From Myrica gale (lineage: Eukaryota; Streptophyta; Magnoliopsida; Fagales; Myricaceae): a stretch of 64,000 nt of DNA. Shown here piece after piece: positions 37,901 to 47,999 of the stretch. Position numbers and translations under genes: made by a program. The DNA is taken from assembly GCA_963930655.1 (NCBI GenBank), contig OZ005608.1:9920001-9984000 (forward strand). Reading direction: 5' to 3'. Each line of letters opens with the position of its first letter. The first letter of the stretch is position 1. A model generated the notes under the pieces. It had not been told where the DNA came from and searched no databases. It saw only the letters and a program-made list of their open reading frames with translations.

Positions 37901-40296
37901 AAAACTGAGAAAACGACTTGCAGTGTTTTAGGCACCCGCTAATGGTTTGTTAAGTCCAAATTAAAATGACTGAAAACAACAGAGGAAAAAGAAAACAAAA
38001 AAGGAAACCACCTGCGGGCCCTCTGCATTTGTAACCGTCTCCAACACTTCAAACAAAACAACAGCAATATTGCATGCATCTATTAACCTCTCTCTGTCAA
38101 TTCAACAGATAAAAGTAATTAGATTAAGTAGCTTAGTGGGCACAACCAGGTAGAATTACCGGAAAAGAAGCTCAATGAAATATCCTAAAATGTAAGGCCC
38201 GATTACCTATTTCCAAGCTGAGAGTCTCCATTATGTTTGATCAAATACGCCTTGTACACACGATAAACACGTCTGAGTTCACGCATATCACTCTTTTCCT
38301 TTCTTCTCCTGATTGTTACTTCTTCATCCTATAATTTCATTGAAGGCCAAGAAACACATGAAAATATCAAAAGCATATAGAAAATAAAGGGGAAAAAAGA
38401 ACATCAGTAAGCTAGGAAATAAAAACTTAGGGACGAAGAAATTGTATTGCCGAAACAAAGAAACACCAGGGAATAGACACGAGGGGAAAATATGCTACGC
38501 CAGGTAATATCATGTTTGGTTATATATCTTATTGTTTCAATCGGTCGCGGAAGGAAAACTGCATAGCTTTCCAACAAAGAAAGTTCTACTTGGACTGGTT
38601 CCGAGATAAAGAAACTAATATATTGATCTCATGTAACCAGGTGGCATTACATTTTGGTGAAAAAGTGAATTGGATCAGTATCGCAACGATTGATCTCAAA
38701 ATTTGTCCTTTTCTTGCTCACTAACAACATTCATCGCTTAAAGCTTTAAGAAATTGTAAGTCATGAGCTGTGCTTCGAGCTTTGTCAATGAATCGTACTT
38801 ACCTACCTAAAGAAACCGATTTTCGGAAGCTTTTGAAAGAATTAAAACAGGAAATTAGGGAGCTAGAAACATTACTTAGTGACTTAAGTTTGTTTGCGAC
38901 TCTTGAGGCTTAACAGTTATGTATCCAAATGAAGTTCACAAAATGCTACATTGTTAGAAATATTATCGATGTCAGTCATATTTGCTCTCCATTTTTTCTT
39001 GCTAATGGAGTGAGGATTCATGATAGGAGGTATAAAACTTTTTCAGAAAACCTTGGCTGTTTGCTTAAGCTAAGCATAAAATCTCGTCAGCATTCACTAT
39101 TTGGTAAATAAAGGAGAAGACGAAAACAAATCTAAAGCTAGTTGTCCTGCATATTGATGCAAGCAATTCATATAAATGCAGAGCTGTGACTTGCCTACAA
39201 GCAATTTCACATGTTTATTGGACAAGCTTCAAGGTGAGTGACTACCTGTTCAAGTCGTTGGAGTAGCGAAGTTTTGAACTGCCGAACACCCCTCCCGCTG
39301 GAATTGCGGTCCAAGTTATGAGCTATTTCAAAGGCATGGAATCGGCCTGCGGAGGAATTCAAGCAATCAAAATACATTATGCCTTCATTTTAACTGAGAC
39401 TTTGGAACTTCTCATATGGGACAAGGTTCTCCGCCAGCTCTGACATTGACCCATTTTTCTAACTTTGCATCCAATGAGAAGAACGAATATACCCAGAGGA
39501 ATTCTTGATTCATCACTTCTTACTAGAAAGTAGAGTTCTGGTACTCTGAGAATTAATGTGAAAATGACACACATTATCATTATTTTCCTCTTTTGTTTGT
39601 TAGAAGAAGAGAAGGAAGAAAAAAGAGAAGTGATTAAGCTTAAATCATTAAGCTTTGAAAGCTAAGAAAACCAAGACTCCCACTCAACTGCTCCCAACCC
39701 AATTAGGTGGTCCAGTTAATAGTTATTGTGGGAATGGTTTGTCAAAAGAGTGACTAAAATCCTCGAAGTCAATCTGAATTAGTAGAAGAATGCCACGGGC
39801 CTTGTTCTCTGTCTTGAGAAAAAATAATTCAGGAAACTTATCTCCAATTGTCAAATACGCGCAAGAGAAAGTCAAAAATATTAGTCTCCGTTATCCTACT
39901 AAAACTTAACCGAGAGATAGATTAAAATGAAAATCTTAATTAGATGTGAACCAACATATCTGCGTTAGCCTAAAAACCTTCTATATTCAGATTTTGGGAC
40001 AAAGCCAATATCCAAAGAACTAGGAATTAGCAGTGCAGCCCTTTAAATTACATACTAAGATAAATCAAACAAACCCAACAGCCTCAGAGCAGAAACAACT
40101 TACAAAGATAAGCAATACGAGGCTCCTCGACTTCAATCAAGTTGGCAACACGAAGAAACTTTTGGATTTCGGACGCCAAAGAGGCCGGCAACCTTTCACT
40201 CTCGAACCCGTAACCAGCAGTGAGTGGCCTTGTAACCGGTCTCGTGTACGTTGTGTCAACTTCACAGCTAGGCTCTGCAACCACAATCTCTGCCAT
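4951..40296 (-). CDS. CALS8: Callose synthase (1,3-beta-glucan synthase), CALS8/GSL4-like
   Basis: Makes callose from UDP-glucose at the plasma membrane; Arabidopsis CALS8 acts at plasmodesmata. Coding exons, 5' to 3': 40296-40104, 39346-39246, 38328-38207, 38093-38012, 37877-37776, 37624-37505, 37339-37247, 37170-37079, 36740-36614, 33767-33630, 33560-33484, 33404-33245, 32634-32509, 32415-32298, 30634-30306, 30127-30075, 29980-29920, 27922-27841, 27740-27691, 25759-25673, 25609-25481, 25389-25295, 25210-25126, 25040-24880, 24619-24496, 24393-24299, 24198-24051, 23293-23142, 19564-19458, 19371-19252, 19145-19077, 18961-18793, 18669-18558, 9927-9808, 9736-9621, 8602-8519, 8208-8096, 8022-7793, 7283-6435, 5448-5263, 5181-4951. 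All borders are GT-AG and all phases agree: 1935 residues, close to the family's roughly 1900-1980. Order: Vta1-like N-terminus, FKS1 domain ([20 protein letters not shown], about 320-345), first membrane cluster (about 500-770), cytosolic loop, then the glucan synthase domain ([73 protein letters not shown]) with the C-terminal membrane cluster. N-terminal residues ([20 protein letters not shown]) and the ending [14 protein letters not shown] favour CALS8. It appears intact. Exon borders are manual and need transcript support. Confidence 0.93.
10386..11174 (-). pseudogene. LINE ORF2 C-terminal region (zf-RVT domain)
   Basis: This 262-residue open frame is the C-terminal part of the LINE ORF2 protein. 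It contains the reverse-transcriptase-associated zinc-binding region: [20 protein letters not shown] is followed by [19 protein letters not shown], with Cys/His spacing typical of zf-RVT in plant L1 elements. It is separated by a frame change from the preceding ORF2 piece (about 11039-11435), so the full polyprotein is not encoded. No RNase H domain is seen downstream before the poly(A). Confidence 0.85.
11445..12972 (-). pseudogene. LINE ORF2 reverse transcriptase
   Basis: The 441-residue frame at 11647-12972 carries the non-LTR reverse transcriptase. Visible motifs in order: [65 protein letters not shown], and the catalytic [12 protein letters not shown] with the FADD box. An overlapping frame at 11445-11762 continues the protein ([20 protein letters not shown]), so there is at least one frameshift near 11700. 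Between this block and the endonuclease the frame changes again (12966-13570). It was functional in its ancestor and is dead here. Confidence 0.92.
13455..14099 (-). pseudogene. LINE ORF2 endonuclease domain
   Basis: A 214-residue frame has the endonuclease/exonuclease/phosphatase fold motifs of L1-type ORF2: [15 protein letters not shown] at the start, VCLQETK with the catalytic glutamate, SGVYGPND, and [12 protein letters not shown]. The likely ORF2 start is the Met before KPKIISWNV (about 14036). The frame stops near the RFTWSNGR motif and continues in other frames toward the reverse transcriptase. Confidence 0.9.
14017..14948 (-). pseudogene. LINE ORF1 remnant
   Basis: Two overlapping frames (14247-14948 and 14017-14556) encode a Ser/Gly/Pro-rich, low-complexity polypeptide immediately 5' of ORF2. 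Position and composition fit the C-terminal, linker-like part of a plant L1 ORF1 protein. No CCHC zinc knuckle or RNA-binding domain is visible, so the conserved part of ORF1 is probably missing by 5' truncation. Confidence 0.55.
15596..15985 (+). pseudogene. Captured fragment of a glutamate receptor-like (GLR) gene
   Basis: Inside the Pack-MULE the plus strand reads [20 protein letters not shown] and then [16 protein letters not shown], which matches the second ligand-binding lobe of plant GLR channels just before the last membrane helix. Further on, in another frame, it reads [20 protein letters not shown] (about 15764-15823), the start of the final transmembrane segment of GLRs. Next come [15 protein letters not shown]-like residues (about 15900-15945), resembling the short cytosolic tail. 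Stops and frame changes between blocks mean no functional product. The parent gene is not in the window. The family call rests on recall of GLR sequences and could be confirmed by a protein search. Confidence 0.8.
15999..16232 (-). other. Unidentified 77-residue ORF in the Pack-MULE core
   Basis: An open frame on the strand opposite to the GLR fragment fills the rest of the Pack-MULE core, from [20 protein letters not shown] to its C-terminus near LANLCLNC. Amino-acid composition looks like genuine coding sequence, but I do not recognise the family. It may be a second captured host fragment from a different locus, which Pack-MULEs often combine. It could equally be chance. Confidence 0.35.
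16948..17291. mobile_element. Palindromic MITE, about 344 bp, probably Mutator-like
   Basis: The two halves are inverted repeats: AAAATTACCCAAATAGTCCC on the left mirrors GACTATTTGGGTAATTTT on the right, and the inner tracts (TTTGGTCC, TGTGGTCACCAATATGAT) also pair. Imperfect 9-base repeats, GTATGTATA at 16939-16947 and ATATGTATA at 17292-17300, may be the target duplication (8 of 9 match). It lies in the same large intron as the LINE and the Pack-MULE. Exact ends are uncertain by a few bases. Confidence 0.7.
19034..19117. repeat. Short direct duplication spanning a callose synthase exon end
   Basis: A 34-base segment at 19084-19117, inside coding exon 31 (19145-19077), is repeated exactly at 19034-19067, 50 bases away in the following intron. 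The intronic copy lacks the exon's GT donor. The exon keeps its frame and donor (GTTTGTG), so the duplication appears neutral for the protein, though it places exon-like sequence just past the splice site. Confidence 0.85.
20340..22620 (+). mobile_element. Ty1-copia retrotransposon fossil in a callose synthase intron
   Basis: A decayed copia-type pol region lies in the intron 19565-23141, on the strand opposite to the host gene. Recognisable parts in order are the C-terminal part of integrase (about 20680-20940), reverse transcriptase with a YVD-type block and the following [14 protein letters not shown] block (about 21540-21820), and an RNase H-like region (about 21880-22290, with the [10 protein letters not shown]-like block). 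A purine-rich tract followed by TG at about 22465 suggests the start of a 3' LTR. It is broken in many places and looks old. Gag and the 5' end were not found. Confidence 0.8.
25937..27655. mobile_element. Inverted pair of TRIM-type LTR fossils (about 1.7 kb)
   Basis: Two copies of one small non-coding LTR element sit in opposite orientations in the intron 25760-27690. The right copy (minus strand) has LTRs at 26805-26960 and 27489-27655 and a primer-binding-like site next to the latter. The left copy (plus strand) has a 3' LTR at 26651-26784 preceded by the purine tract GAGGGGGGA, and a primer-binding-like site TGGTATCGGAGCC at 26093-26105. Further LTR sequence in reverse orientation lies at 25937-26053. 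The internal parts (about 530 bases) are inverted repeats of each other. There is no coding capacity. LTRs are similar, so the copies are not very ancient. Confidence 0.75.
31711..32180 (+). mobile_element. TRIM-like LTR fossil fragments
   Basis: The segment starting GTTAGAGAATATAATTCAAA at 31711 recurs in diverged form at about 32108 (TAGAGAATATAATTAAAATA), and an end-like copy GTTAGAGAATAAGG lies at 31909. Between them are a degenerate primer-binding-like stretch and the CACGTG-containing internal sequence typical of small LTR-derived repeats. It resembles the fossil at 2907-3330, with a further relic at about 16670-16730. It is non-coding, diverged and old. It lies in the callose synthase intron 30635-32297. 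Confidence 0.5.
34265..34991. mobile_element. Tourist/PIF-Harbinger-like element, 727 bp
   Basis: Inverted ends GGTCGTGTTT (34265) and AAACATGACC (to 34991) are flanked by the trinucleotide TTA on both sides (34262-34264 and 34992-34994), the target duplication of PIF/Harbinger and Tourist elements. The inner terminal tracts (GAAATTTTG and its diverged complement) extend the inverted repeats. The core contains a GC-richer stretch (about 34590-34790) without recognisable transposase. It lies in the callose synthase intron 33768-36613. Confidence 0.7.
36108..36150. repeat. CA/TG microsatellite
   Basis: An alternating purine-pyrimidine tract of CA repeats followed by TG repeats forms a small palindrome (ACACACACATGTGTGCGTGT) in the callose synthase intron 33768-36613. 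Confidence 0.85.
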
Positions 40297-40357
40297 TGGC
40301 CTGAGCTCAAAAGGGTCGTTGAACGTGAGGAAAAGTAAGGACGATGAGACATGCAGA

Positions 40358-40366
40358 GTATATATG
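40358..40366 (-). promoter_or_regulatory. Candidate TATA box of the callose synthase gene
   Basis: On the minus strand CATATATAC lies about 62 bases upstream of the start codon at 40296. Distance and sequence suit a TATA box with a short 5' leader of about 30 bases. It could instead be chance in AT-rich DNA, and no transcript evidence is available. No other promoter element was identified. Confidence 0.35.
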
Positions 40367-40399
40367 TGGGATGTCCTCGTTAATGCGAGTTTGCTTAGT

Positions 40400-43300
40400 A
40401 AGGTTTGCTTTGGTCTGCTTTTCTTAGCTTTATGGTGTGCGATTGTGTGTGTATCTTTTGCTTTTGCTTTTCAAGCTGGGTTGTTGTTTTGGCTTTTTGC
40501 TATTTAGTGGAGGGAAGGAAGAGGGAAGTCGAGGGGCTTGGTCGGTGAGTATTGAAGGCTTTTGAAAGCGCAATGCCTCATGCGTAGACGTCGGAGACTG
40601 GGGGTGAGAGTGAGTGAGGTTGAACTGGCTGTCATCGCACGGTTCGAAATAGGGAAAAACTGGTTCCGAACTTCTTGGCCCAACAAAAAAAACCAGAAAT
40701 CCGTACTCTCAGGTGTAACTGTCTAGAATCCAGGGCGAATAAGGAAAATTCTTTTTCTTTTTTTCTAAACGAACAGAATGAAAATTCACTTTTGCGCCGG
40801 GCGGGTTTGGCGCTCAAAATTTTAGTTATTAATTATTTCTTATCAAATTATTATTTTTTATTATAATATTTATTTATCTTTTTTTAGCTCTCGTATTTCA
40901 AAATTTTTTATTTTTTCACTAATTTTAATATCTTAAAATTGTAACATTCAAATACTATTTAAATTCTTCTTATTGTACGCTCTCGTTCTCGAATGATTAA
41001 AATCGTGTAATATATTTAATAAATAGATCATGTGATATGATTTTGACAGCACAACGTGAATTTTCTAAATAAAGCTTTAATTCGTGTGTACCTTTGAGAG
41101 CTTAAAGTGAAGTTTTTCAAAAAAAAAAAATCCCGAAAACATATATGACTGACCATGTATATGGATACCATAGTAGAAAGAGTTCAATTAAGAAGAATCT
41201 AGACTATCAAAATTTCGAATGGCACTCTACAATAATAAATATCAAATTTAATATTAACATTAACATTAACATTAATCAAATTTAAATTAAATCTATGCTT
41301 TTGTGGCATGAATGATGTATATGAACTTAAAAGTACGTTAAACCATAAATGTTATATCTTGTTTTGTAAGACTAATTTCTTACGCCTTTTTTATTATTAT
41401 TATTATTATTATTAATTGGAATCGAACAAAAGGATTGAAGATAATTAAAGAATCTTCTTGGATATCCATCAGATGGTCGTTAAAAATGGAAGATTTTAAT
41501 ACTCATGACTTTCAAAGGTAGAACAAATAAAATAAATAAAAGTCAGGATGCGGATGTCGTTGTACGTGATGCTTTTGGTTAGGCTCGGTTGACGCTGTCC
41601 ACGACCCAATCGAAGAAGTTGACAAATAGAGAGCTCACTGCATGCCCCGCCCTTCATGATCAGCGACTGTTGTAGAGGAGGCATTGCACAAAGTGAGTTG
41701 GGCTGGGTTTTAGACAGATTCTTTTAATAGTTTTGACGTAGCCCCTCATTTTGTGTGTTTCCGAGTGTCGATTTAGTGGCCTCCTAGGTGGTTTATGTCT
41801 ATTACTTTCTGTCCCTTAGAGTTTGTAATCATTTCAGTTCCATGCCCCTTGGGATTTGTACAACCGTCCTAGTTGGCTCATCACCTCTACACCCCCTTTG
41901 CAACATCTACTTTTAGCAATTTGAAATTACTTTTTTTTTTCCTAAGTAAACTTGGGAAAGGGGAAAGGGAATTCACAACAAAGCGGCTGAAATTACTTGA
42001 GTAATCAGAAGGACTATCGTGATTGAAAAAGCAAAAACAAAACATAGGCCCTCAATTAACCAATTTCACTCTCGTAAGGAGTTGGTCTCTTGAATTGGCT
42101 TATGTGTTCATGCTGCCACATGCTTTCCTTTTTTACAGACCAAAACCACAAATTCGTCTGTCATCTTGAGTCTCCGTATTATCAAAACAATCTCAAATAA
42201 AAGTCAACTATCATCTTTGACGCGCTAAGTCCTAAAATTATTAAATTTCATCAATTTCATGCATCGTTAAAAAAGATTCACCGGTCAAAATTGCACTACA
42301 TGTGTTATAGAGTCTAACGTGATAAAAATGGTAGCTATGAGACTACTTTGGTGGATGGAGGGCCATTTCTTTTTTGGCTTAAAGGAAAAGAAAAAGTAAG
42401 CATGTTTAGCGCTAAGGAAAGCACAGACAGCAAGCAACTTGAGGCAAAAGACGTGATATTATTAGACCTCAACGACCCTTGGGAGTAGAAAGCTTCTGGG
42501 TTCGCTTTTCAATCGAATATAAAGAATTAGTAAACAATCGGCATGTTCACGGTTTATGGGTATCGCACTCCTGAGTGCATCTGGTACATCAGCTTTACTG
42601 CAACTTTTAAAGCTTAGCATCTCATATAATTGACAGAAACATCACGTTTATTGTTACTTTCTGTAATAGTGCACGCCACTGACGACTGACAGGAAAGAAA
42701 AGGCAAGACTGCTATGAGTCTATGACCTTCCTTTACTCTGAGTCTGTCTGTGACCTTCTCTATTTACACAATTTCATCCTTGCTAAGATTGTTAAATAAC
42801 CTCTTTATTCTTACATGGAGTGGGGGCATTGTAACACCCCACCCTCCCCTTCCTCTCCTCTCTCTCTCTCCATCCTCCATTTCTCTCTGTATTGAATTTG
42901 TGTAGTGTTGATGTCAGTGACATGTTTCTAGGCTTCGATGAACACGAGGCGGTCTGGATTTCAGTCGGAAAACGCGGTCTGCACCATGTTTATACCAGAA
43001 ATCATATGATGCCTGCCAGAACTCCTTCATTGGCTCCTTTGATCAAAGCGTGCATGTGCTCAAAAAGAAGATTAAATATTTTTATGTCTCAACTTTTTGA
43101 TCATGATAAGTTCCTTTCCATGAATATTATTATTATTTTTTCCTACTTTATCAACATGTTGAAAGATCACAATCAACTGAAAACCCACAATTACAATAAG
43201 AGCAATTTGCTTGAAATAACATATTTTTTGGTAGTCTTCCATGGGATCGATATATTCTACATTAGCTTGTAAGTTTCTCCACTACCATATGAGACATTGG

Positions 43301-44759
43301 TGGGTTTTTTGGTTTCTGCACCATAGTATGTTGCAAAGCATGTATATGTTGGGGTTTAGTTTACATTCCGTATAGCTTTTTGAGAACTTTATAGTAAGGA
43401 TTTGATAAATTAGTATGTAATGCTTTAATGGGAGGATGCCATATGGAAGACAATAGACCCCAATATACATGCTCTGTGACATTTTATATGGTGCAGAAAA
43501 CCATATGTATGCGTACTTTTTTGCACATTAGGGACTATACCATAGGGAAGAAAATAATCTACGCTGTCAAAAATGCCACCTTACAAGTACACCAAATCAA
43601 ATCAATCCAAAGGTAAGTACTCCAAGAGAAAAGACACGAGCGTATTTCCTTCCGATGGTATGGGAGTGATCTAATCTAGCTGTTGCTTACAAATTGCATT
43701 TGAAAACAAAGAAAAGATTCTGGTTATTCGTCTTACATGGAATTCAAGGTCTCTTGCTCTGTTTGAGCGCTCTGCATGTTATGTGTAAACACATCTCACC
43801 TGTCTGCATTAATTTCCAAAACTATTACATCCGATATATGAAGATCTGATGAACTCATTTACAAGCTACAGCTAACTTCCTGATTTGTAGAAGTTTTTTT
43901 TTATTATTTTTATCCACGCTTCCTTCAAGGCTCTTTTGCTGCCTTGGATTTTTTGATGGTTGATTTGATGAGAGGTCAACCAGATTTGTTGTAGACAAAC
44001 AAATTAAATAAAGAAATTGCTTCAAGGCGCATTACAAAGTCGTTTTCCTTAAGACGATAAGACAATATTTGCCCCACCAGTCCTGTACAACAAGTATGTA
44101 CAATGGTATGCAATTGGGTTAAAGCAAGTTCGCCTCCAAGATATAATGAAGCCCATATTACCTATTTGTTGTCTAACAACGTTTTGCACTTACAAAGTTA
44201 GACTAGAATGCCCTAAGATTGTACTATTGTAACCAAGAAATAGAATTATACTAACTAAAATATGATAATTTAAGAAAGAAAGAAAAGATGTTTGTAGGAG
44301 TGTAGAATACTTAGAGAAAGAGAGAGAGTTTGAGTGCAATTTCATCATTGTAAATTATGCAAATGAGGATGCCTATTTATAGATATTGACACGGCCTTTT
44401 TCACCAAGTGTGGTGACTCTTTGTCAACAAGTGTGGCCTCTTTGTGAATAGATAGCTTTCCGTCGTGAACAAGTACCTTTTCATCGAACGGGTACCTCTT
44501 TGTCACCAAACGCTACCTCTTCAAGTGGAAAAGAACCTTTTCCATGAATGAATACCTCTTAAGGAAGAGGTGTCATTTCATTAATGGACATACCATTTCA
44601 AACAAATAGGATTGAATTTCGTCCATTAGATCAAAGATCACGTGATCTTGACCGATCATTCTACAATCAGTTCATAATATAAATTTAGCCATTGAATTGC
44701 ACCTATTTTCAAATATTTAATCGCATCCCACGATCAAGAAATCGCACACATATGAAAAA
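40400..44759. other. Intergenic region without supportable gene
   Basis: I find no gene here. Sequence is AT-rich with a TTA microsatellite, a CT-rich tract (about 42850-42890) and short open frames. The longest plus-strand frame (42892-43272) has no family signature. At about 44100-44760 the text has LTR- or promoter-like features (GCCTATTTATAGATATTGAC, then repeated ACCTCTT words), which may be a relic repeat, but no pair of ends was found. Confidence 0.5.
41385..41416. repeat. TTA trinucleotide microsatellite
   Basis: A run of about nine TTA/ATT units lies in AT-rich intergenic DNA upstream of the callose synthase gene. A shorter ATTAAC repeat occurs at about 41250-41275. Confidence 0.85.
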
Positions 44760-45639
44760 TGGTCTTGGGGGTCAAAAATTTTTGTCACCCAAAGTGCCAT
44801 TTTCGTCACCAAAGGTTTTGGGTGACAAAACTAAGTTGTCACCCAGTTTGTCACTTAAAGCCTGTCAGCAAAGGTTTTAGGTGACAATTGTCTTATTTTG
44901 TCACTCAAAACCGTCCGAACAGGTAACAATACTGTCCGAATGGTTTTATGTCATATTAACGAAATTCAAAATCGTCATGCCCTGTACAGTCCATACGTTC
45001 GCATAGGGTGTGCGAACGGTTATTTAATGTGACGAAAATGCATCTTGTCATGGACCATACGTGCGCACGGTAATATAAAACAGTCCAAAAGTTATTATGA
45101 AGATGTTCGCACCGTTGTTTGATTTATGATGAAATATTTTTTGTCACCAACAAAAACAGTTTGAACACTTAAATCGACAATGCAGACACTTATTATGTTA
45201 AACACGTTGGAACATTTTTTCGTATAGTTCGAACGGTTTCTAATTAAAATGTCGTGTGCACGCAAGAATAACCGTTCGGAGGACATATTTAATGTGAAGT
45301 GTGCGGACGGATAGTTAAGCGTGCGCACATTATCATTTCATAAAAACCGTTCGGACGACCTTTTTACTGTTCGAACCCTTTATTACGTATTTGAATTAAT
45401 TTAACCAATATTTTTAAAAATAATTTGAAAATAATATAAATAGAAAGATATTTAATACTCACAATATAATATAGTGTCTACAAATATGCAATCGTCATTA
45501 AAATTAAATAAAATACATAATCGATAAGTACTGATCAAGTAGTGAAAATAAGTACTGATCAAGTAGTGAAAATATATAAATCTACCCAAATTTTCGTTTG
45601 GGTGTCATATGGGATTGCATCTATCTGATATGCTTTATC

Positions 45640-46960
45640 ATCTGCTCACATATTTGTTGTTCCATTAGTTGCATTCTTCGTTCTTGTTGTTCGACTAGGT
45701 TCCTTTGCTGCTCCAGCATCATCTTCTGACGATCTTCATCTTTCTTCAGTTCCTACTCCGCCATCATCTGCATCAGCTCTTCGTCTTTCTTCCACTGTTG
45801 CTCCTCTATCATCTGCTGATACTCTTGCATCGTCTGCTCTATATCAGACCTTTTGACCAGAAGTGCTTCATATTCCATCTATCTAGCCCTCATCTCTTCA
45901 ATCTTTAATCTGGTATCCTCCAATCTCCGGGACAAATCAACATACGATGCTGATGAAGATGATCCAATAAACTGTACTGAACGACCCAAACCTGCACGTA
46001 ACTCGTTTTCGTCCCCAAGACCTCAGTGAAAATCTCTACTTCGGTGTATGATTTTCCCTCTGACTCATGTTGCAACTACAACGCCTCCATTTTTTCTTAC
46101 AAAATTAAAAAAGAAGATAAAGTTAGCACATATGAAACATAAGAGATAACAAATGCATCATTAAATCTAACGTTACAACTTACAAAATTTTCCTGTGCAT
46201 CTTCTGATGTCCACATGATTAGTATGCGTTTTTTTATACAGCAACACATGACTAATCTCATCAGATTCTGGATTTTTCTGTATTCCAAAAGAAATATAAA
46301 ACGTGCATATTAAAATACCTAAGTCATTTATTTAAATAATATCTAATAAAAATGTAAATTTATTACTTACTAACAATGCTCTTGTGCGTTTGAAGGAGCT
46401 CGCTCCCGATGTGTATACAATCTTCAGCTTATCTCTATTCTCTTTGTTGATTGCACTCCTCCTTTGCATTGTACATTTACAATTGTTACCATAATTAATA
46501 ATAAAATAAAATTATAATTTGAACGAAATAAAAAATTCTAACCTGAAATTCTTCTCTCGTGAATAAATCACAAACACGAGTCTATTCTTTCTTGTTCATC
46601 TCGGGATACGAGTGCTCTAGCGCCTCTTCTTTGGAATTGGACACCATGTAATGCTGAAACATTTTATTTTTATGCCTCATGTATGTTGTGTTAATCGTAG
46701 ACATCACAGTGATCCGATCCTCGTCTCAGTCATAATCTAGTTGGAAGTCATCCTTAACATACATAACAATTAGTACGAGCGCACCAATATGACTTGAGTG
46801 CGTTGAGGACGTCATGTCATCACCGCTCGTACGTCCATTAGGGATATAGAGAGTCAACTTTCCTCTGATACGAGCCTTGAGTAATGCAATCCCTCGCGTA
46901 CTACCTCTAACATGTTTGATTCCGGATGTCGCTACAAATGGAGAAAAATAAATTTAAATT
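45640..46960 (-). pseudogene. Transposase_24 (Ptta/En/Spm) gene remnant, copy A
   Basis: The minus strand carries the same order as copy B: an INKENRDKLKIVYTSGASSF block (about 46455-46400), then an ENARENF-like block (about 46210-46190), the EGKSYTE and EVLGTK motifs (about 46065-46010), and a Gln/Glu-rich coiled coil with repeated EEQQ units (about 45900-45660). Stops interrupt each exon-like part. Known family members are plant CACTA proteins thought to bind element ends. Here it is a relic. Confidence 0.7.
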
Positions 46961-47599
46961 TCAATTAAGCATAGAAATTTAAAAAGTCATAATATTTAAT
47001 CAAGATCGACAGGGAAAGATACTTACACACAACTACTTTGGGTACCTACTGTACTTGCTGTGGTAGGTGATGATAATTCATGTCTATCTCTAAGTGAAGG
47101 ACCCGACACTGCTAGTGTACCGGGAGTACTATCAGCTTGAAGCGATGAATCGTGCTGAAGATTTTTTTTCCCACTAGCACAATGTCATGCTATGACCAAA
47201 TAAATCAATATTAGAAAAAAAAACACAATGAATTATATTACTCAAATTGAATATAAAATAAAAACGCAAAGTAAATTGAAACGATAAAGTTAGATTAGTC
47301 ATTGGAGTCATATTCTTCAGAATCACTACAATCTTCACTGATCGATTCTGAGGAATTATCATTTCCTTCTATTTTACGTTGTTGTAGACAACACTCATTT
47401 CTAGTCAACGAGATCACGCCAAAGGAGCTAAATTCCAAAAAGCTCTATGGACTCATTCTCTTGGTATACTTCACGGTTCGAAGGTCATTCTCCATTTTCA
47501 CTAGCTTCCTCCTCAATAGGTGGAATATCATACGTGTTTCTAGAGGTACTCTTTTGAACAATCTTCCAGTGACCGCCCAACTTCATATAATTTATATAA

Positions 47600-47900
47600 A
47601 ACACTTGATTTCCCTGAGATGATAGCACGAACGGGTCGTTTTTGTACCACTTTCGAGATGTGTTAATACTAACAAACCGACCATTTTTATTATGACTTAA
47701 GTTTTAAGTACTAAATTCAAATAAGTCACATTTGAGTAAATAAACTAAATTCACCCCCAAATAACGCAACGTGTAAAATATCCACGACCTGGCCATAAAA
47801 ATCGACATCTTCCCCGACATGGTCCCCCGGAACAACCACACCACTATTCTGAGTGTTACGAAATTATTCACGAAGGACAGTGTGAAACCTAACTCCATTC
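47600..47900 (-). pseudogene. DUF4216 remnant of a TNP2-type transposase, copy A
   Basis: Minus-strand frames read NSGVVVPGDHVGEDVDFYG and VVDILHVALFGGEFSLF (about 47850-47745), and then KWYKNDPFVLSSQGNQVFYI with KLGGHWKIVQ (about 47660-47560). These match DUF4216, the C-terminal domain of plant CACTA TNP2-type transposases. The catalytic Transposase_21 core was not seen. The 1 kb upstream is replaced by unrelated sequence. Confidence 0.7.
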
Positions 47901-47999
47901 ACTACACACCCAGAATAACTAAGTGTCTGTTGATCCGGACCGGATGCTAATGCATACAAATCATCCGACATCGAGCCCGAATTTTCATTGTGCATAGTT

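Larger units (their letters stand above)
5449..39245. other. Callose synthase introns without recognisable inserts
   Basis: Several introns longer than 300 bases hold nothing I can name: 5449-6434, 7284-7792, 8603-9620, 23294-24050, 27923-29919, 30635-31710, 32635-33244, 35000-36613 (apart from the CA repeat) and 38329-39245. They are AT-rich with scattered short open frames. The first intron, 39347-40103, is likewise empty. GA-rich low-complexity sequence occurs at about 30690-30730. Confidence 0.6.

Noticed and set aside
40033-40507. Plus-strand open frames over the callose synthase start (40033-40338 and 40220-40507)
   Set aside because: They are antisense to the first exon and leader, without recognisable domains or splice context.
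42892-43272. 126-residue plus-strand open frame in the intergenic region
   Set aside because: The second half is Ile/Asn/Tyr-rich, as expected from AT-rich non-coding DNA, and there is no TATA box, family motif or splice support.
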